From contig NZ_RXHS01000001.1 of the NCBI RefSeq assembly GCF_004138125.1, positions 186,001-250,000 of the forward strand: a stretch of 64,000 bases of DNA. Direction: 5' to 3'. Below, piece after piece: positions 45,403-54,972 of this stretch; positions within the stretch are counted from its first letter, which is position 1; each line of letters begins with the position of its first letter. The notes under the pieces were generated by a model that saw nothing but the letters and a program-made list of their open reading frames with translations, did not search any database and was not told the DNA's origin. The stretch comes from Seramator thermalis (GTDB lineage: Bacteria > Bacteroidota > Bacteroidia > Bacteroidales > Dysgonomonadaceae). The position numbers were made by a program, and so were the translations under genes.

Positions 45403-46704
45403 ATGAACTTTATATTTCATTTTCCCGATTTAGGAGAGGGACTCGAAGAAGGAACCATCCTGGCGTGGTATGTCACAGAAGGACAACAGGTGAATGAGGG
45501 TGACCCGCTTGTGCAGATGGAAACCGATAAGGTGGTGGCCGATATTCCTTCGCCCAAAAAGGGTGTGATTGTCCTGTTACATGGCAGCGTGGGGGATGTG
45601 ATTAAAGTGGGCACACCCCTGGTGGAAATTAAGACAGAAGATGCCGACGGGGTGCAACAAAGCGGTCAGGTGGGAACTACAAAAGAAAAAGTGACTACCG
45701 AACCCGTCTCCGAAACTGAGGAAGATGCCGGCGCCGTGGTAGGCACCATGGAAATAGCTGGAAAGGATGCCCTGCTCCCGGAGAGTAACGAAGGATCTCA
45801 GGAAATACCTACTACGGAGAAAGCACCGCAAAAAGTACTGGCCACACCCGTGGCAAGGGCCATGGCCAAAGAGATGGGTATCGACATCAACAAAGTGCCA
45901 GGCAGCGGTCCTTCGGGCAGGGTGAAAAGTGAAGATATACTGAATTTCAACGCTGATGTACCAAAGTCAGTTCCCGCCAAAAAAGAAACAACAACCGCCG
46001 CTGAGGATGTAACCTACCTGCCACTGACGCAAATCCGGAAAACCATTGCCCGAAACATGTTACACGCCAAGCATAACGCCGCCCACGTGTCGGTGTTTGA
46101 AGAAGTGGAAATATCTCGATTGATGCAGGTGAGATCGAAATACAAACAGAAGTTTGCCGAAAAGGGAGTGAAGCTGACCTATCTGCCGTTTATCGTGAAA
46201 GCGGTGGCGATGGCATTAAAGAAACATCCGCAACTCAATTCACAGATAGATACGGAAAATAACCGCATAATCATTCGCAACCGCTGCCATATCGGCTTCG
46301 CAGTGGATGCACCCGACGGACTGGTGGTGCCCGTGATCCGGGATGCCGACCGGCAATCGATCTTTCGGATTGCCCAACAGATTGGTGAACTGGCTGATAA
46401 GGCAAGGAGACGGGAACTGACGCTCGACGAGATGAAAGAAGGATCATTCTCCGTTACCAGCTTCGGCTCCTTCGGCGGTATTTATGCCACGCCGGTACTC
46501 AATTACCCACAGGCAGGTATACTGGGAATAGGTCGTATTCTTAAGACACCCATCGTCAGAGATGACGAAATAGTGATTGGTAACATCATGCCTCTGTCGC
46601 TCACTGTGGACCACCGTATTGTGGATGGCGGCGAATCGACCCGTTTCATTTACCAGGTGATGGAATACCTCACAGATCCGATATCCTTTTTAATGGAGGA
46701 CTAG
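45403..46704 (+). CDS. 2-oxo-acid dehydrogenase E2 component (dihydrolipoamide acyltransferase)
   Basis: 433-aa core subunit with three domains: an N-terminal lipoyl domain (METDKVVADI, lipoylated Lys43), a peripheral-subunit-binding domain (ATPVARAMAKEMGIDINKV, about 146-180), and a catalytic domain ending SLTVDHRIVDGGES with the active-site HxxxDG. One lipoyl domain only. E3 (lipoamide dehydrogenase) is not adjacent and must be supplied from elsewhere. A stem-loop between it and the convergent metal gene serves as terminator. Confidence 0.95.
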   Translation: MNFIFHFPDLGEGLEEGTILAWYVTEGQQVNEGDPLVQMETDKVVADIPSPKKGVIVLLHGSVGDVIKVGTPLVEIKTEDADGVQQSGQVGTTKEKVTTEPVSETEEDAGAVVGTMEIAGKDALLPESNEGSQEIPTTEKAPQKVLATPVARAMAKEMGIDINKVPGSGPSGRVKSEDILNFNADVPKSVPAKKETTTAAEDVTYLPLTQIRKTIARNMLHAKHNAAHVSVFEEVEISRLMQVRSKYKQKFAEKGVKLTYLPFIVKAVAMALKKHPQLNSQIDTENNRIIIRNRCHIGFAVDAPDGLVVPVIRDADRQSIFRIAQQIGELADKARRRELTLDEMKEGSFSVTSFGSFGGIYATPVLNYPQAGILGIGRILKTPIVRDDEIVIGNIMPLSLTVDHRIVDGGESTRFIYQVMEYLTDPISFLMED

Positions 46705-46788
46705 ATTTCATGAAGGTGGAATAGAATTCCTTTGACAAAGCTACTTGTGTCAAATGATTCACGGAGCCGTTATAGCAATTATAACAAA

Positions 46789-46817
46789 GGGGAAATACCT
46801 AAACGTGGCATTTCCCC
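46789..46817. terminator. Stem-loop between the E2 gene and the metal-binding lipoprotein gene
   Basis: GGGGAAAT (46789-46796) pairs with ATTTCCCC (46810-46817) over a 13-base loop in the space between two convergent genes. The tail is not T-rich, so strength is uncertain. Confidence 0.5.
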
Positions 46818-46837
46818 TAAACAATATGTCACATCAA

Positions 46838-47272
46838 TTATTCTCTGTATTTACAGCATGAGGGCAATGCGTCATACGTTGCCTGTTCGGCTTTGTCCTT
46901 GTCCGTGTCATGTCCTGCTGCTGCAATCACTTTGCTGATGGCTTCGATATTGGTTTTGGCAGGGTCAAAATTCATATGGAGTTCCTGCTTTTCCATATCC
47001 CAGCTTGCAAAGGAGACGCCTTCCACACTCTTTGCAGCCTTTTCGATGCGCTCCTTGCACATCTCACAGCTTCCCTTTACGCCAAGCATGGCATGATTTT
47101 CGTTCTGAGCACCCTGTTGCATGTGTTCCATTTCATTTTGTGAATCACCTGTTGTCATTTGATTCATCTCTGCTTGCTCATTCTTTGATTGATTCCTGTT
47201 GGATGTGCCTGAATTACATGCAGTGAACAGGATAACACCCAAAATCATGGTTGCTACAAATGTTTTTTTCAT
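46838..47272 (-). CDS. Heavy-metal-associated domain lipoprotein
   Basis: 144-aa lipoprotein with lipobox FTAC (Cys19), a Met/Gln/Asn-rich linker (MNQMTTGDSQNEMEHMQQG), then a heavy-metal-associated fold with GSCEMCKERIEKAAKSVEGV (CxxC). It closes with DALPSCCKYRE. Its last 80 residues are nearly the same as the C-terminus of CusB upstream, including the bases around the stop codon, so it arose by duplication. Probably a periplasmic copper or silver binder that feeds the efflux pump. Last gene of the operon. Confidence 0.87.
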   Translation of the reverse strand: MKKTFVATMILGVILFTACNSGTSNRNQSKNEQAEMNQMTTGDSQNEMEHMQQGAQNENHAMLGVKGSCEMCKERIEKAAKSVEGVSFASWDMEKQELHMNFDPAKTNIEAISKVIAAAGHDTDKDKAEQATYDALPSCCKYRE

Positions 47273-47307
47273 TGTTGTTGCATTTTAAGAATTTATCATT
47301 CAATTAA

Positions 47308-48981
47308 TTATTCTCTGTATTTACAGCAGTCAGGCAACGCATCATAGGTCGCCATGTCTGCTTTGTATGAATCGGTATCGTGCCCCGCTTTGGTAATAGC
47401 TTTGGCAACGGCATCGGCCGATGTCTTGGTCGGATCGAACCCGAGATGCAGCTGTTTGGTCTTCCGGTCCCAGCTGGCGAAGTAAACCCCGTTTACTGCT
47501 TTCGCCGCTTGCTCGATGCGTTCCTTGCACATCTCGCACAACCCCTGCACCGCAAGCATCACATGCTCCCCGCCAGGGATCACAGCCTGCATGGTATGTT
47601 CCTCATGCCCGGCGGAAGGTGCACTACTTGTCGGGGTACTATTCTCAGGACTGTTTCCATTCATCGTATGACCTTCATGCCCGGTAACGGCCCGGCCTGC
47701 CTCGTCATTCATCATACTGCGCTTACCGGCCAGCTGGGCACTCGCATCGATGGTGAACGCACCATTGGTCACGATCTCATCACCCTCATCGATACCTGAA
47801 AGAACGACGTAAGCGTCTCCCAGTGAAGGTCCCAGCTCGACCTCCCGTAGCATGAACGCGGGTGTTTCGGTATCCGGTTGCTTCACATAAACGATAGAGC
47901 GCTTGCCGGTCCACAGGATGGCCGACTTAGGAATAACAACTTCGTTGTTGTATTGTTTAAGCGGTGCGTCGATGAGGGCGTTGGCATACATCTCCGGTTT
48001 CAGCTCCATCCGGGGGTTGGCTGTCTCCACACGCACCTTTGCGGTACGTGTGGAAGGATCGAGAATGGGATTGATAAAAGAGATCCGCCCGGAAAATGTT
48101 TTACCGGGGAGTGACTGGAGGGTGTATGCCAGCCAGTCGCCCACCTTCAGAAAAGGCAGATCGGATTCGTATGCGTCGAAAACAGCCCATACCTGCGATA
48201 AGTTGGCCACATCGAACAGTACAGTGCCGGTATTCACATAGTCACCCTGGTTTACATTTTTTGAAATCACAATGCCGCTTGTGGTTGCCGCTACATCGAT
48301 CAGCGGCGACACCTCACCTGACTGTTCGATGCGTGCAATCTGTTCGTCTGTCAGTTTCCACAGACGCAGTTTCTCTCTTACCGCCTGTAACAAGGCGGGC
48401 TGCAGCTCCTGCATTTTCACCGCCTCTATCAGCTCCTGCTGCGCGTTCAACAGCTCAGGGGAGTAGATGGTGGCGATGGGTTGCCCACGGTGTACACTTT
48501 CGCCGGTGAAGGAGACGAACAACTTCTCAATACGCCCGCTCACATGGGAGGTCTGCGATTGCGACAGCCGTTCATCCACCTGAATGGTGCCATAAAGCTG
48601 AACCTCTTTTACCGGATTTTGTCTGCTCACCACAGTCGTTTGTACGTTGGCGAGGGCAGCCGCTTCTACCGATAGTTGAATGGCATCCGGATCGATGGAA
48701 GCATCGCCCGAGCCGGTAGTCTGTAGCGGGATCAGATCCATCCCGCAAATGGGGCAGTCGCCCGGTTCATTCATCCTTATCTGTGGATGCATGGAACAGG
48801 TCCAGATGGTTTCTTCAGCATCGTGATCGTGCGCTTCTTCTATCGTCGCTGTTTGCTGTGACGATGGTTTGCGGTTCCCGCCGGAGAATAGTAGCCAGCC
48901 GAGAAGGATGCCGGCCAGCAGGATCAACCCATACCTTACATAGGGGTTGTTGGTGATTTTTTTTATTTTATTCTTATCCAT
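47308..48981 (-). CDS. cusB: CusB-like RND efflux periplasmic adaptor with C-terminal HMA domain
   Basis: 557-aa membrane-fusion protein linking CusA and CusC. It starts with a membrane anchor (YGLILLAGILLGWLLFSGG), then a YHS-like metal site TCSMHPQIRMNEPGDCPICG (Cys62, Cys76, Cys79), then the usual barrel-sandwich and hairpin domains (VHRGQPIATIYSPELLNAQQ, ATTSGIVISKNVNQGDYV). The last 80 residues are a heavy-metal-associated domain (GLCEMCKERIEQAAKAVNGV), which CusB of enterobacteria lacks. Order cusA-cusC-cusB is tight: 15 bases to cusC. Specific metal (Cu/Ag versus others) is inferred from the motif set. Confidence 0.92.
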   Translation of the reverse strand: MDKNKIKKITNNPYVRYGLILLAGILLGWLLFSGGNRKPSSQQTATIEEAHDHDAEETIWTCSMHPQIRMNEPGDCPICGMDLIPLQTTGSGDASIDPDAIQLSVEAAALANVQTTVVSRQNPVKEVQLYGTIQVDERLSQSQTSHVSGRIEKLFVSFTGESVHRGQPIATIYSPELLNAQQELIEAVKMQELQPALLQAVREKLRLWKLTDEQIARIEQSGEVSPLIDVAATTSGIVISKNVNQGDYVNTGTVLFDVANLSQVWAVFDAYESDLPFLKVGDWLAYTLQSLPGKTFSGRISFINPILDPSTRTAKVRVETANPRMELKPEMYANALIDAPLKQYNNEVVIPKSAILWTGKRSIVYVKQPDTETPAFMLREVELGPSLGDAYVVLSGIDEGDEIVTNGAFTIDASAQLAGKRSMMNDEAGRAVTGHEGHTMNGNSPENSTPTSSAPSAGHEEHTMQAVIPGGEHVMLAVQGLCEMCKERIEQAAKAVNGVYFASWDRKTKQLHLGFDPTKTSADAVAKAITKAGHDTDSYKADMATYDALPDCCKYRE

Positions 48982-48996
48982 ATTGATAGTTATCTG

Positions 48997-50487
48997 TTAA
49001 TTGTTGAATGAGTTGAAGGAACGCAATTTACGGATGGAAGCCACCCTGGTGTTGTATTCGGCGATGGCTTCGGCCTTCCGCAACTGGTAATCGAGCAGCT
49101 GCCGCTGCACCTGAATCACGTTGGTGAGGTCACTCTTTGCCGATACAAACTCCTGCACCACCAGCTGATAAGTTGTACGAGCCAGTTGTTCCTGTTTCTG
49201 GTACAGCGCGATCTTACGCTCCGCATCATCAAGCTGATGTTTCAGTTTGAACAGGTCAGACTGAAGCATATTCAGCGTGTTGTTGTACTTCTCCCGGGCC
49301 GATTGCCACAGAAACCGGCTCTCCCGTTGCTGCGCCTTGTATTTATTCCGGTAAAGGGGGAGGGAGATGGAAACCATGGGCATAACCATATCCATGCCGT
49401 TCATTTCCGGTTCCATTCCTTGATCCATCGGTGCAGCCGCGATTTCCCCAATCAGCATGTACTGCAGCCCGATACCGAACATAGGATAACTCATTTTTTG
49501 ATCCATCTCACCCTTTGCCCGGTAAGCCAGTTCTTCTTCTTTCAGCATACCCAGCATAGGGTTCCGGTTTTCGATCTCGTCCAGGGAAACCCCTTCATCG
49601 AAGAGAAAGGGCACTTTTGTAATGGAGTCTGGCAGGATAACTTCCACGCCGGCTGGCCGGTTCAACAATGCGTTGAATTTGGCTTTCCCGGCTACAATCT
49701 CCGAAAGGATGCTCTCGATGTTGTTTTCGATTTCGGCTATCTCGAGTTGCACGCGGAGCACGTCTGACATGCCCGGGGCAGCGCTGCCCATGCCGGAGGA
49801 CATGGTTCCGCCGGAACTGCCCATACTAAATGACATCTCGGAGGAGGATGAGGTGCCCGACGAAGCGGCAGTACCTCCCATCGACCCCATGCCCGCCATG
49901 CCTCCACCGGCGGGAGAGGTGGCACTGCCTTTTGTTACCGGTGAAGGGGCAGGCACAGTATACCCTGACGACGAACCGCCGGAGGGCGAAGAGACTCTGC
50001 GAAGAGCCAGCTCTTCAAGTTGCTTCAGCAATTGCAGATTATCGCGGTTGTTACGGAGTTGCTCTACAAGCGTAGAGAGGAGATACCATTGGGTATACAC
50101 TTCAAGATACAGGTTGTCCCTTGTCTCCCTAAATTTTTCATACGCCATTTTGGCCATATGGGTGGCTTCGGTCTGTGCTGCCTTTTTGGTGCCGAACCAG
50201 GGGAACATCTGCATGAGGGTGAAATCGGCTATCTGTCGTCCTCCCACAATATCCATCGGCTTGAGGAAAAAGCCGATTTCCAATTTGGGATCGGGCCAGG
50301 CACCTGCCTGCGGCACCTTCTCCAGTGATGCCTTATAAGTCAGAAAATCGGCATTCAGACCCGGATTGTTCTTCGCCGCTGTTTCCAGGTAATGAGTGAG
50401 TGAATCGGGTGTTTGCGCCACTACAGGGTTAGCACCCATGAGTGTCAGCACAACCAGGATGACGCCGAAGAGGTTATATGGTTTCAT
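48997..50487 (-). CDS. cusC: CusC-like TolC-family outer-membrane channel with Met/Gly/Ser-rich insert
   Basis: 496-aa outer-membrane factor with signal peptide (start MKPYNLFGVIL, cleavage near VVAQ). TolC-like features include LMQMFPWFGTKKAAQTEATH and long helical coiled-coils. Between about residues 165 and 250 sits a low-complexity stretch of Gly, Ser and Met (for example GGGMAGMGSMGG and SEMSFSMGSSGG), with at least nine Met, inside what should be the helical barrel. ATG 50487 is chosen over 50565; it overlaps the cusA end by 14 bases, so the two are coupled. Confidence 0.9.
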   Translation of the reverse strand: MKPYNLFGVILVVLTLMGANPVVAQTPDSLTHYLETAAKNNPGLNADFLTYKASLEKVPQAGAWPDPKLEIGFFLKPMDIVGGRQIADFTLMQMFPWFGTKKAAQTEATHMAKMAYEKFRETRDNLYLEVYTQWYLLSTLVEQLRNNRDNLQLLKQLEELALRRVSSPSGGSSSGYTVPAPSPVTKGSATSPAGGGMAGMGSMGGTAASSGTSSSSEMSFSMGSSGGTMSSGMGSAAPGMSDVLRVQLEIAEIENNIESILSEIVAGKAKFNALLNRPAGVEVILPDSITKVPFLFDEGVSLDEIENRNPMLGMLKEEELAYRAKGEMDQKMSYPMFGIGLQYMLIGEIAAAPMDQGMEPEMNGMDMVMPMVSISLPLYRNKYKAQQRESRFLWQSAREKYNNTLNMLQSDLFKLKHQLDDAERKIALYQKQEQLARTTYQLVVQEFVSAKSDLTNVIQVQRQLLDYQLRKAEAIAEYNTRVASIRKLRSFNSFNN

Positions 50488-53400
50488 AATCTGTCGTTTT
50501 AGCTTGTTGTTTTTCTTTTTTCCGGATGACACCTTCCCGCCACCAGCATTGAAGGATGGGTACAATAAACATGGTCATCGACTGGATGAGCATCCCGCCA
50601 AAGGTGGGGATAGACATGGGAATCATAATCTCGGATCCCTTACCCGTGGAAGTAAGCACCGGCAGGAGTGCGATCAGTGTGGTGGCAGTGGTCATCACTG
50701 CCGGGCGTACCCTTTTTAAACCGGCATGGACAACGGCTTCCCTGATCTCCTCCCTTGTCTGCGGGTCTCTTTCCAGAAATGTATCGTGGATATAGGTTCC
50801 CATCAACACCCCATCGTCCGTGGCAATGCCGAAGAGGGCGATAAATCCTACCCAGACGGCAATGCTGAGGTTGATGGGATGCATGCTGAACATATCACGG
50901 ATATTGATGCCGCCCATCGAAAAATTCATGAACCACGGTTCACCGTATAGCCATAAGAGGATAAATCCTCCGGACAGAGCGACGAACACCCCCGAAAAGT
51001 GAATCAGTGAGGCTGTCACCGTTTTGAACTGGAAATAGAGGATAAGCAGGATGCTGAGCAAAGCGATAGGTATAATAATCATCAGCCGCTTTGATGCGCG
51101 GGCCTGTTGTTCATAATTACCGGCAAAGGTATAGGAGACACCATGGGGCAGGCTGATTTCCCCGCTGCGCAGTTTCTCCTGTAACAGCGCATCGGCCTCT
51201 TTTACCACATCAACCTCGGCCTTGCCTGCTACCTTGTCAAAAATCACATAACCCACCAGGAAAGTATTTTCACTCCGGATCATCTGTGCACCACGGGTGT
51301 ACTCTATCTCCGCAACATCTCCCAACGGTATCTGTGCACCGGTGGCTGTGGGTACGATCAGCCGCGACAGCTCATCGGGGTTCTCTCTCAGTTCACGCGG
51401 ATACCTTAAGCGTACGGGAAAACGTTCACGTCCTTCTACCGTGGTTGTTAACGGCATGCCTCCCACTGCCGCACCGATCACCTCCTGCAGGTCGGCCACC
51501 GTGATGCCGTAGCGGGCCATATGCTGTCGGTTCAGTTTGATCTCGATATATGGTGCTCCCACGGCGCGATCATAGAATACAGTAGAGGAGAGTACGGAAG
51601 GCACCTCTTTCAAAGCTGCTTCCAGCACTTTGCCTCCCTGTTCAATGGATTCCAGGTCGGGTCCCGATACCTTCACGCCCATCGGCGCGCGCATGCCGGT
51701 GGACAACATCACCGTCCGTGCTTCAATCGGTTGCAGTTTCGGTGCCGATGTCAGACCGGGTATATGCGAGACATTGATGATCTCCTGCCAAATATCGTCT
51801 TCAGTCCTGATTTGCGGACGCCACTGTCTGAAGTAATCACCCCGTCTGTCGGGAATAAGACTGTCTGCCGGAACTAATCGATAGCCATCTTCCGGATTGT
51901 ACGTTGACTGATCTGTCAAGATAAATTCTCCTTTTCGGTTGACCTTGAAACGTTGACGGTTGCCGTCTTCATCCAGGATATATTCGGGACGGTAGTTGAT
52001 CGTATTTTCGAACATCTGTACGGGTGCCGGGTCGAGTGCCGAATTGACCCGTCCCCATTTACCGACGGTCATCTCTACTTCCGGGATATTGCTGATTCTT
52101 TTATCCAGTATTTCAATATATTGCAGGTTCTGTTCAATACCCGTATGTGGCATGCTCGTCGGCATCAACAGGAAGGAACCCTCGTTGAGGCTGGGCATAA
52201 ACTCCTGTCCGATACCGGGAAATCTGTTGCTGGCTGTCTGCCAGAAACCTGTCTGACGGAAAGTGCTCCATCCTGCGGTCTCAAAGCCTTTTGCCACAAT
52301 GCCGAATGTTTTGTCGAAACCCATCCAGATGACCAGGCCAAAAAATACCGTCGCAATAGGCAGTGCCATGAACTTCCATTTGTTGGCCAGGCTCCATCGC
52401 AGGATTTTTTCGTAATAGATCACCAACATCCACAGGAGCGCGAGGATAAGAGCGATGATCAGGATCACGAATAACAGGTTGCGGGATACCCCAGCCTGCG
52501 TACCCATGGGCAGCCATTCCACGGTGAGCAGGTAAACCACCGCCAACAGGGCAATCCCGATATTGAGGAAAGTGGGTATCCGCTGATTCTTCCACTGATG
52601 GGCAAACAGGTTGTTCAAACCGAAGAAGGTTAGGGCAATGTAAAGGCCAAATCCGGTGAAGATCACCAACGCAACGCCGGCGACTGCCAATAAAATGTTC
52701 GCTATTTTGTGGACCTGCTTTGAGGTGATTCTGATCGAGAAGATATAATAGACCAGGGTAGGCAGCACGACAATGCCAAGCAGGTATGCCGAGATGAGTG
52801 CAAAGGTCTTGGTATAAGCCAACGGGGTGAAGAGCTTCCCCTCCTGTGCCTCCAGAAAAAAGACAGGGAGAAAACTGACCACAGTGGTGAGCTGCGCGGT
52901 GAGCACAGCCCCAGATACTTCACTGACACTCTTGTAAATTAAGTTAGCGAAAGCCTTGCCTTTTCGTATACTCTTGTTCTCTTCCATCTCCATATGCCGG
53001 ATAATGTTCTCAACAAAGACTACTCCGATGTCGATCATAATCCCGATGGCGATGGCGATACCCGATAGTGCAACAATATTGGCATCAATGCCCGCGTAGC
53101 GCATAATGATGAAAGCGGCCAGCACCCCCACAGGTAATATGCTGGAAATGACGATCGATGCTCTGAGGTTCAGGATGATGACGATGACCACAATAATGGC
53201 AATAAGCGTTTCATGGGTAAGTGCTGTCTCCAGCGTGCCTATGGTTTCATGAATCACACCGGTTCTGTCGTAAAAGGGAACAACGGTCACCTTCGAAACA
53301 GTACCATCAGCAAGGGTCTTTTGGGGTAATCCTGCTTCCATCTCGGAGATTTTCTCCTTCACGTTGTTGATCACCTCCAACGGGTTGGATCCGTAGCGTG

Positions 53401-54319
53401 CTACCACCACACCTCCCACGGCTTCCACCCCTTCCTTGTCGAGGCCGCCCCGCCGTGTGGCAGGACCAAGATTGACAAAAGCCACATCCTTTATTTTTAC
53501 CGGCACACCATTGCGGACAGTGATGACGGTCTCCTCGAGGTCAGACACATTTTTGATGTATCCCAATCCCCGGACGAGATATTCCACCTTATTGATCTCC
53601 ACTGTCTCCGCACCGATATCGAGATTGCTCTTCTGGATGGCATTCATCACATCCATGATGGAGAGGTTGTAGGCGCGCATGGAATTGGGGTTGATCTCCA
53701 CTTGGTATTCTTTTACAAACCCGCCGACAGAAGCCACCTCTGCCACACCCTCTGCCGATGAAAGTGTGTACTTGGCGTAGAAATCCTGTACGGTTCTCAA
53801 CTCGTCGGGATCCCACCCTCCCGTGGGTTCGCCGGTATCCGGGTTTCTACCTTCCAGCGTGTACCAGTATATTTGCCCCAAGGCAGTTGCATCCGGTCCC
53901 AGGCTGGGTTGTACTCCTTCAGGTAACGTTCCCGGTGGCAGTGAATTCAATTTTTCCAGAATGCGCGAGCGACTCCAGTAAAATTCGATATCTTCATCGA
54001 AGATGATGTAGATAAACGACATCCCGAACATGGAAGTGCTGCGAATGGTCTTTACGCCGGGAATGCCGAGCAGTGAGGTGGTGAGCGGATAGGTGATCTG
54101 ATCCTGGATATCTTTGGGTGAGCGTCCCATCCATTCTGTGGCGACGATCTGCTGATTGTCGCCGAGGTCGGGAATCGCATCTACCGGAACCGGATCACGC
54201 GGGAGCACACTGTACCAGTTGAAGGGGGCAGTGGATATGCCCCACGCAATGATGACAGTGAGTATCAGGATTGTTATCATCCTGTTATTCAGAAAATACT
54301 TTATGATCTTGTTAAGCAT
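50474..54319 (-). CDS. cusA: CusA/CzcA-type heavy-metal RND efflux pump
   Basis: 1281-aa inner-membrane proton-driven exporter. It shows the HME-RND start (MLNKIIKYFLNNRMITILIL), AIPDLGDNQQIVATEWMGRS, the TM4-like IAIAIGIMIDIGVVFVENII with the proton-relay Asp, and GIATDDGVLMGTYIHD near the end. It is about 230 residues longer than E. coli CusA. The additions are an extra block of hydrophobic helices (about residues 535-640) and a periplasmic insert (around LDEDGNRQRFKVNRKGEF), both usual in Bacteroidetes. ATG 54319 is chosen over 54370. First large gene of the efflux operon. Confidence 0.95.
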   Translation of the reverse strand: MLNKIIKYFLNNRMITILILTVIIAWGISTAPFNWYSVLPRDPVPVDAIPDLGDNQQIVATEWMGRSPKDIQDQITYPLTTSLLGIPGVKTIRSTSMFGMSFIYIIFDEDIEFYWSRSRILEKLNSLPPGTLPEGVQPSLGPDATALGQIYWYTLEGRNPDTGEPTGGWDPDELRTVQDFYAKYTLSSAEGVAEVASVGGFVKEYQVEINPNSMRAYNLSIMDVMNAIQKSNLDIGAETVEINKVEYLVRGLGYIKNVSDLEETVITVRNGVPVKIKDVAFVNLGPATRRGGLDKEGVEAVGGVVVARYGSNPLEVINNVKEKISEMEAGLPQKTLADGTVSKVTVVPFYDRTGVIHETIGTLETALTHETLIAIIVVIVIILNLRASIVISSILPVGVLAAFIIMRYAGIDANIVALSGIAIAIGIMIDIGVVFVENIIRHMEMEENKSIRKGKAFANLIYKSVSEVSGAVLTAQLTTVVSFLPVFFLEAQEGKLFTPLAYTKTFALISAYLLGIVVLPTLVYYIFSIRITSKQVHKIANILLAVAGVALVIFTGFGLYIALTFFGLNNLFAHQWKNQRIPTFLNIGIALLAVVYLLTVEWLPMGTQAGVSRNLLFVILIIALILALLWMLVIYYEKILRWSLANKWKFMALPIATVFFGLVIWMGFDKTFGIVAKGFETAGWSTFRQTGFWQTASNRFPGIGQEFMPSLNEGSFLLMPTSMPHTGIEQNLQYIEILDKRISNIPEVEMTVGKWGRVNSALDPAPVQMFENTINYRPEYILDEDGNRQRFKVNRKGEFILTDQSTYNPEDGYRLVPADSLIPDRRGDYFRQWRPQIRTEDDIWQEIINVSHIPGLTSAPKLQPIEARTVMLSTGMRAPMGVKVSGPDLESIEQGGKVLEAALKEVPSVLSSTVFYDRAVGAPYIEIKLNRQHMARYGITVADLQEVIGAAVGGMPLTTTVEGRERFPVRLRYPRELRENPDELSRLIVPTATGAQIPLGDVAEIEYTRGAQMIRSENTFLVGYVIFDKVAGKAEVDVVKEADALLQEKLRSGEISLPHGVSYTFAGNYEQQARASKRLMIIIPIALLSILLILYFQFKTVTASLIHFSGVFVALSGGFILLWLYGEPWFMNFSMGGINIRDMFSMHPINLSIAVWVGFIALFGIATDDGVLMGTYIHDTFLERDPQTREEIREAVVHAGLKRVRPAVMTTATTLIALLPVLTSTGKGSEIMIPMSIPTFGGMLIQSMTMFIVPILQCWWREGVIRKKEKQQAKTTDYETI

Positions 54320-54443
54320 GAAAATTTTATTTGATTGAACAATATAAAAATAGTGCACAATATGCCGCAAAATTAAAACGACTGCCGGAGATTCAGGCAG
54401 TGGTAAAACCCCATGAGGTTTTGTTTGTCAGCAATCTGTCCAA

Positions 54444-54920
54444 TCAAATACGGTAAATGCAGATGTAAGTCAGCAGACTTACATCCTGTAGGAAAAGTCC
54501 CTTGGGGGGAAAATCTTGAAAAAAGGATAAAGTGTTGGTTTCGGGTTCTGATAACCTGAACAAAGGAATCAACAATGCAAATGCATCATCGAAAGAAATG
54601 GATGCCATGTGGGAAACAAGCTGCTCGGTTTTACCCTGATAATCATCGGTGTCGATCGTGAGTAATTGTGTAACGCAGCAAGTTTCGTTAGCTTCACCCA
54701 GGATGCAGGTGTGATGGGGTCCCCCGACTGGGATGTTAACTGTTTTGGGAGTCTGTTTTTCGGTTTGTTCTATATTATCACAGCAGGAGTGGAGATTGTC
54801 GGCTGTCTGAACCAGTGAAAAGGAATACAGCTCATTCCCGCAAAAATGCATTGCCAGTACCGGTTTTACCGCTGACAGCATCATCATGAGGAGCAAGAAT
54901 ATGGCCGTAACTTTCTTCAT
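54444..54920 (-). CDS. Small Cys/His-rich exported protein (HYC_CC_PP-like)
   Basis: 158-aa exported protein heading the efflux operon. After a signal peptide (MKKVTAIFLLLMMMLSAVKP) it has HFCGNELYSFSL, then CC pairs (LHSCCDNIE, ETCCVTQL) and a late FPPKGLF, the set that defines the HYC_CC_PP group found beside Bacteroidetes copper-efflux genes. It is probably a periplasmic metal-handling protein; function is unknown. ATG 54920 is chosen from the signal peptide, although the frame is open farther upstream. It ends 124 bases before cusA. Confidence 0.75.
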   Translation of the reverse strand: MKKVTAIFLLLMMMLSAVKPVLAMHFCGNELYSFSLVQTADNLHSCCDNIEQTEKQTPKTVNIPVGGPHHTCILGEANETCCVTQLLTIDTDDYQGKTEQLVSHMASISFDDAFALLIPLFRLSEPETNTLSFFQDFPPKGLFLQDVSLLTYICIYRI

Positions 54921-54972
54921 TCTATATTCAGATTGCATAACCTGTAGAACAACAAAAACAGGTATTTGGTTA

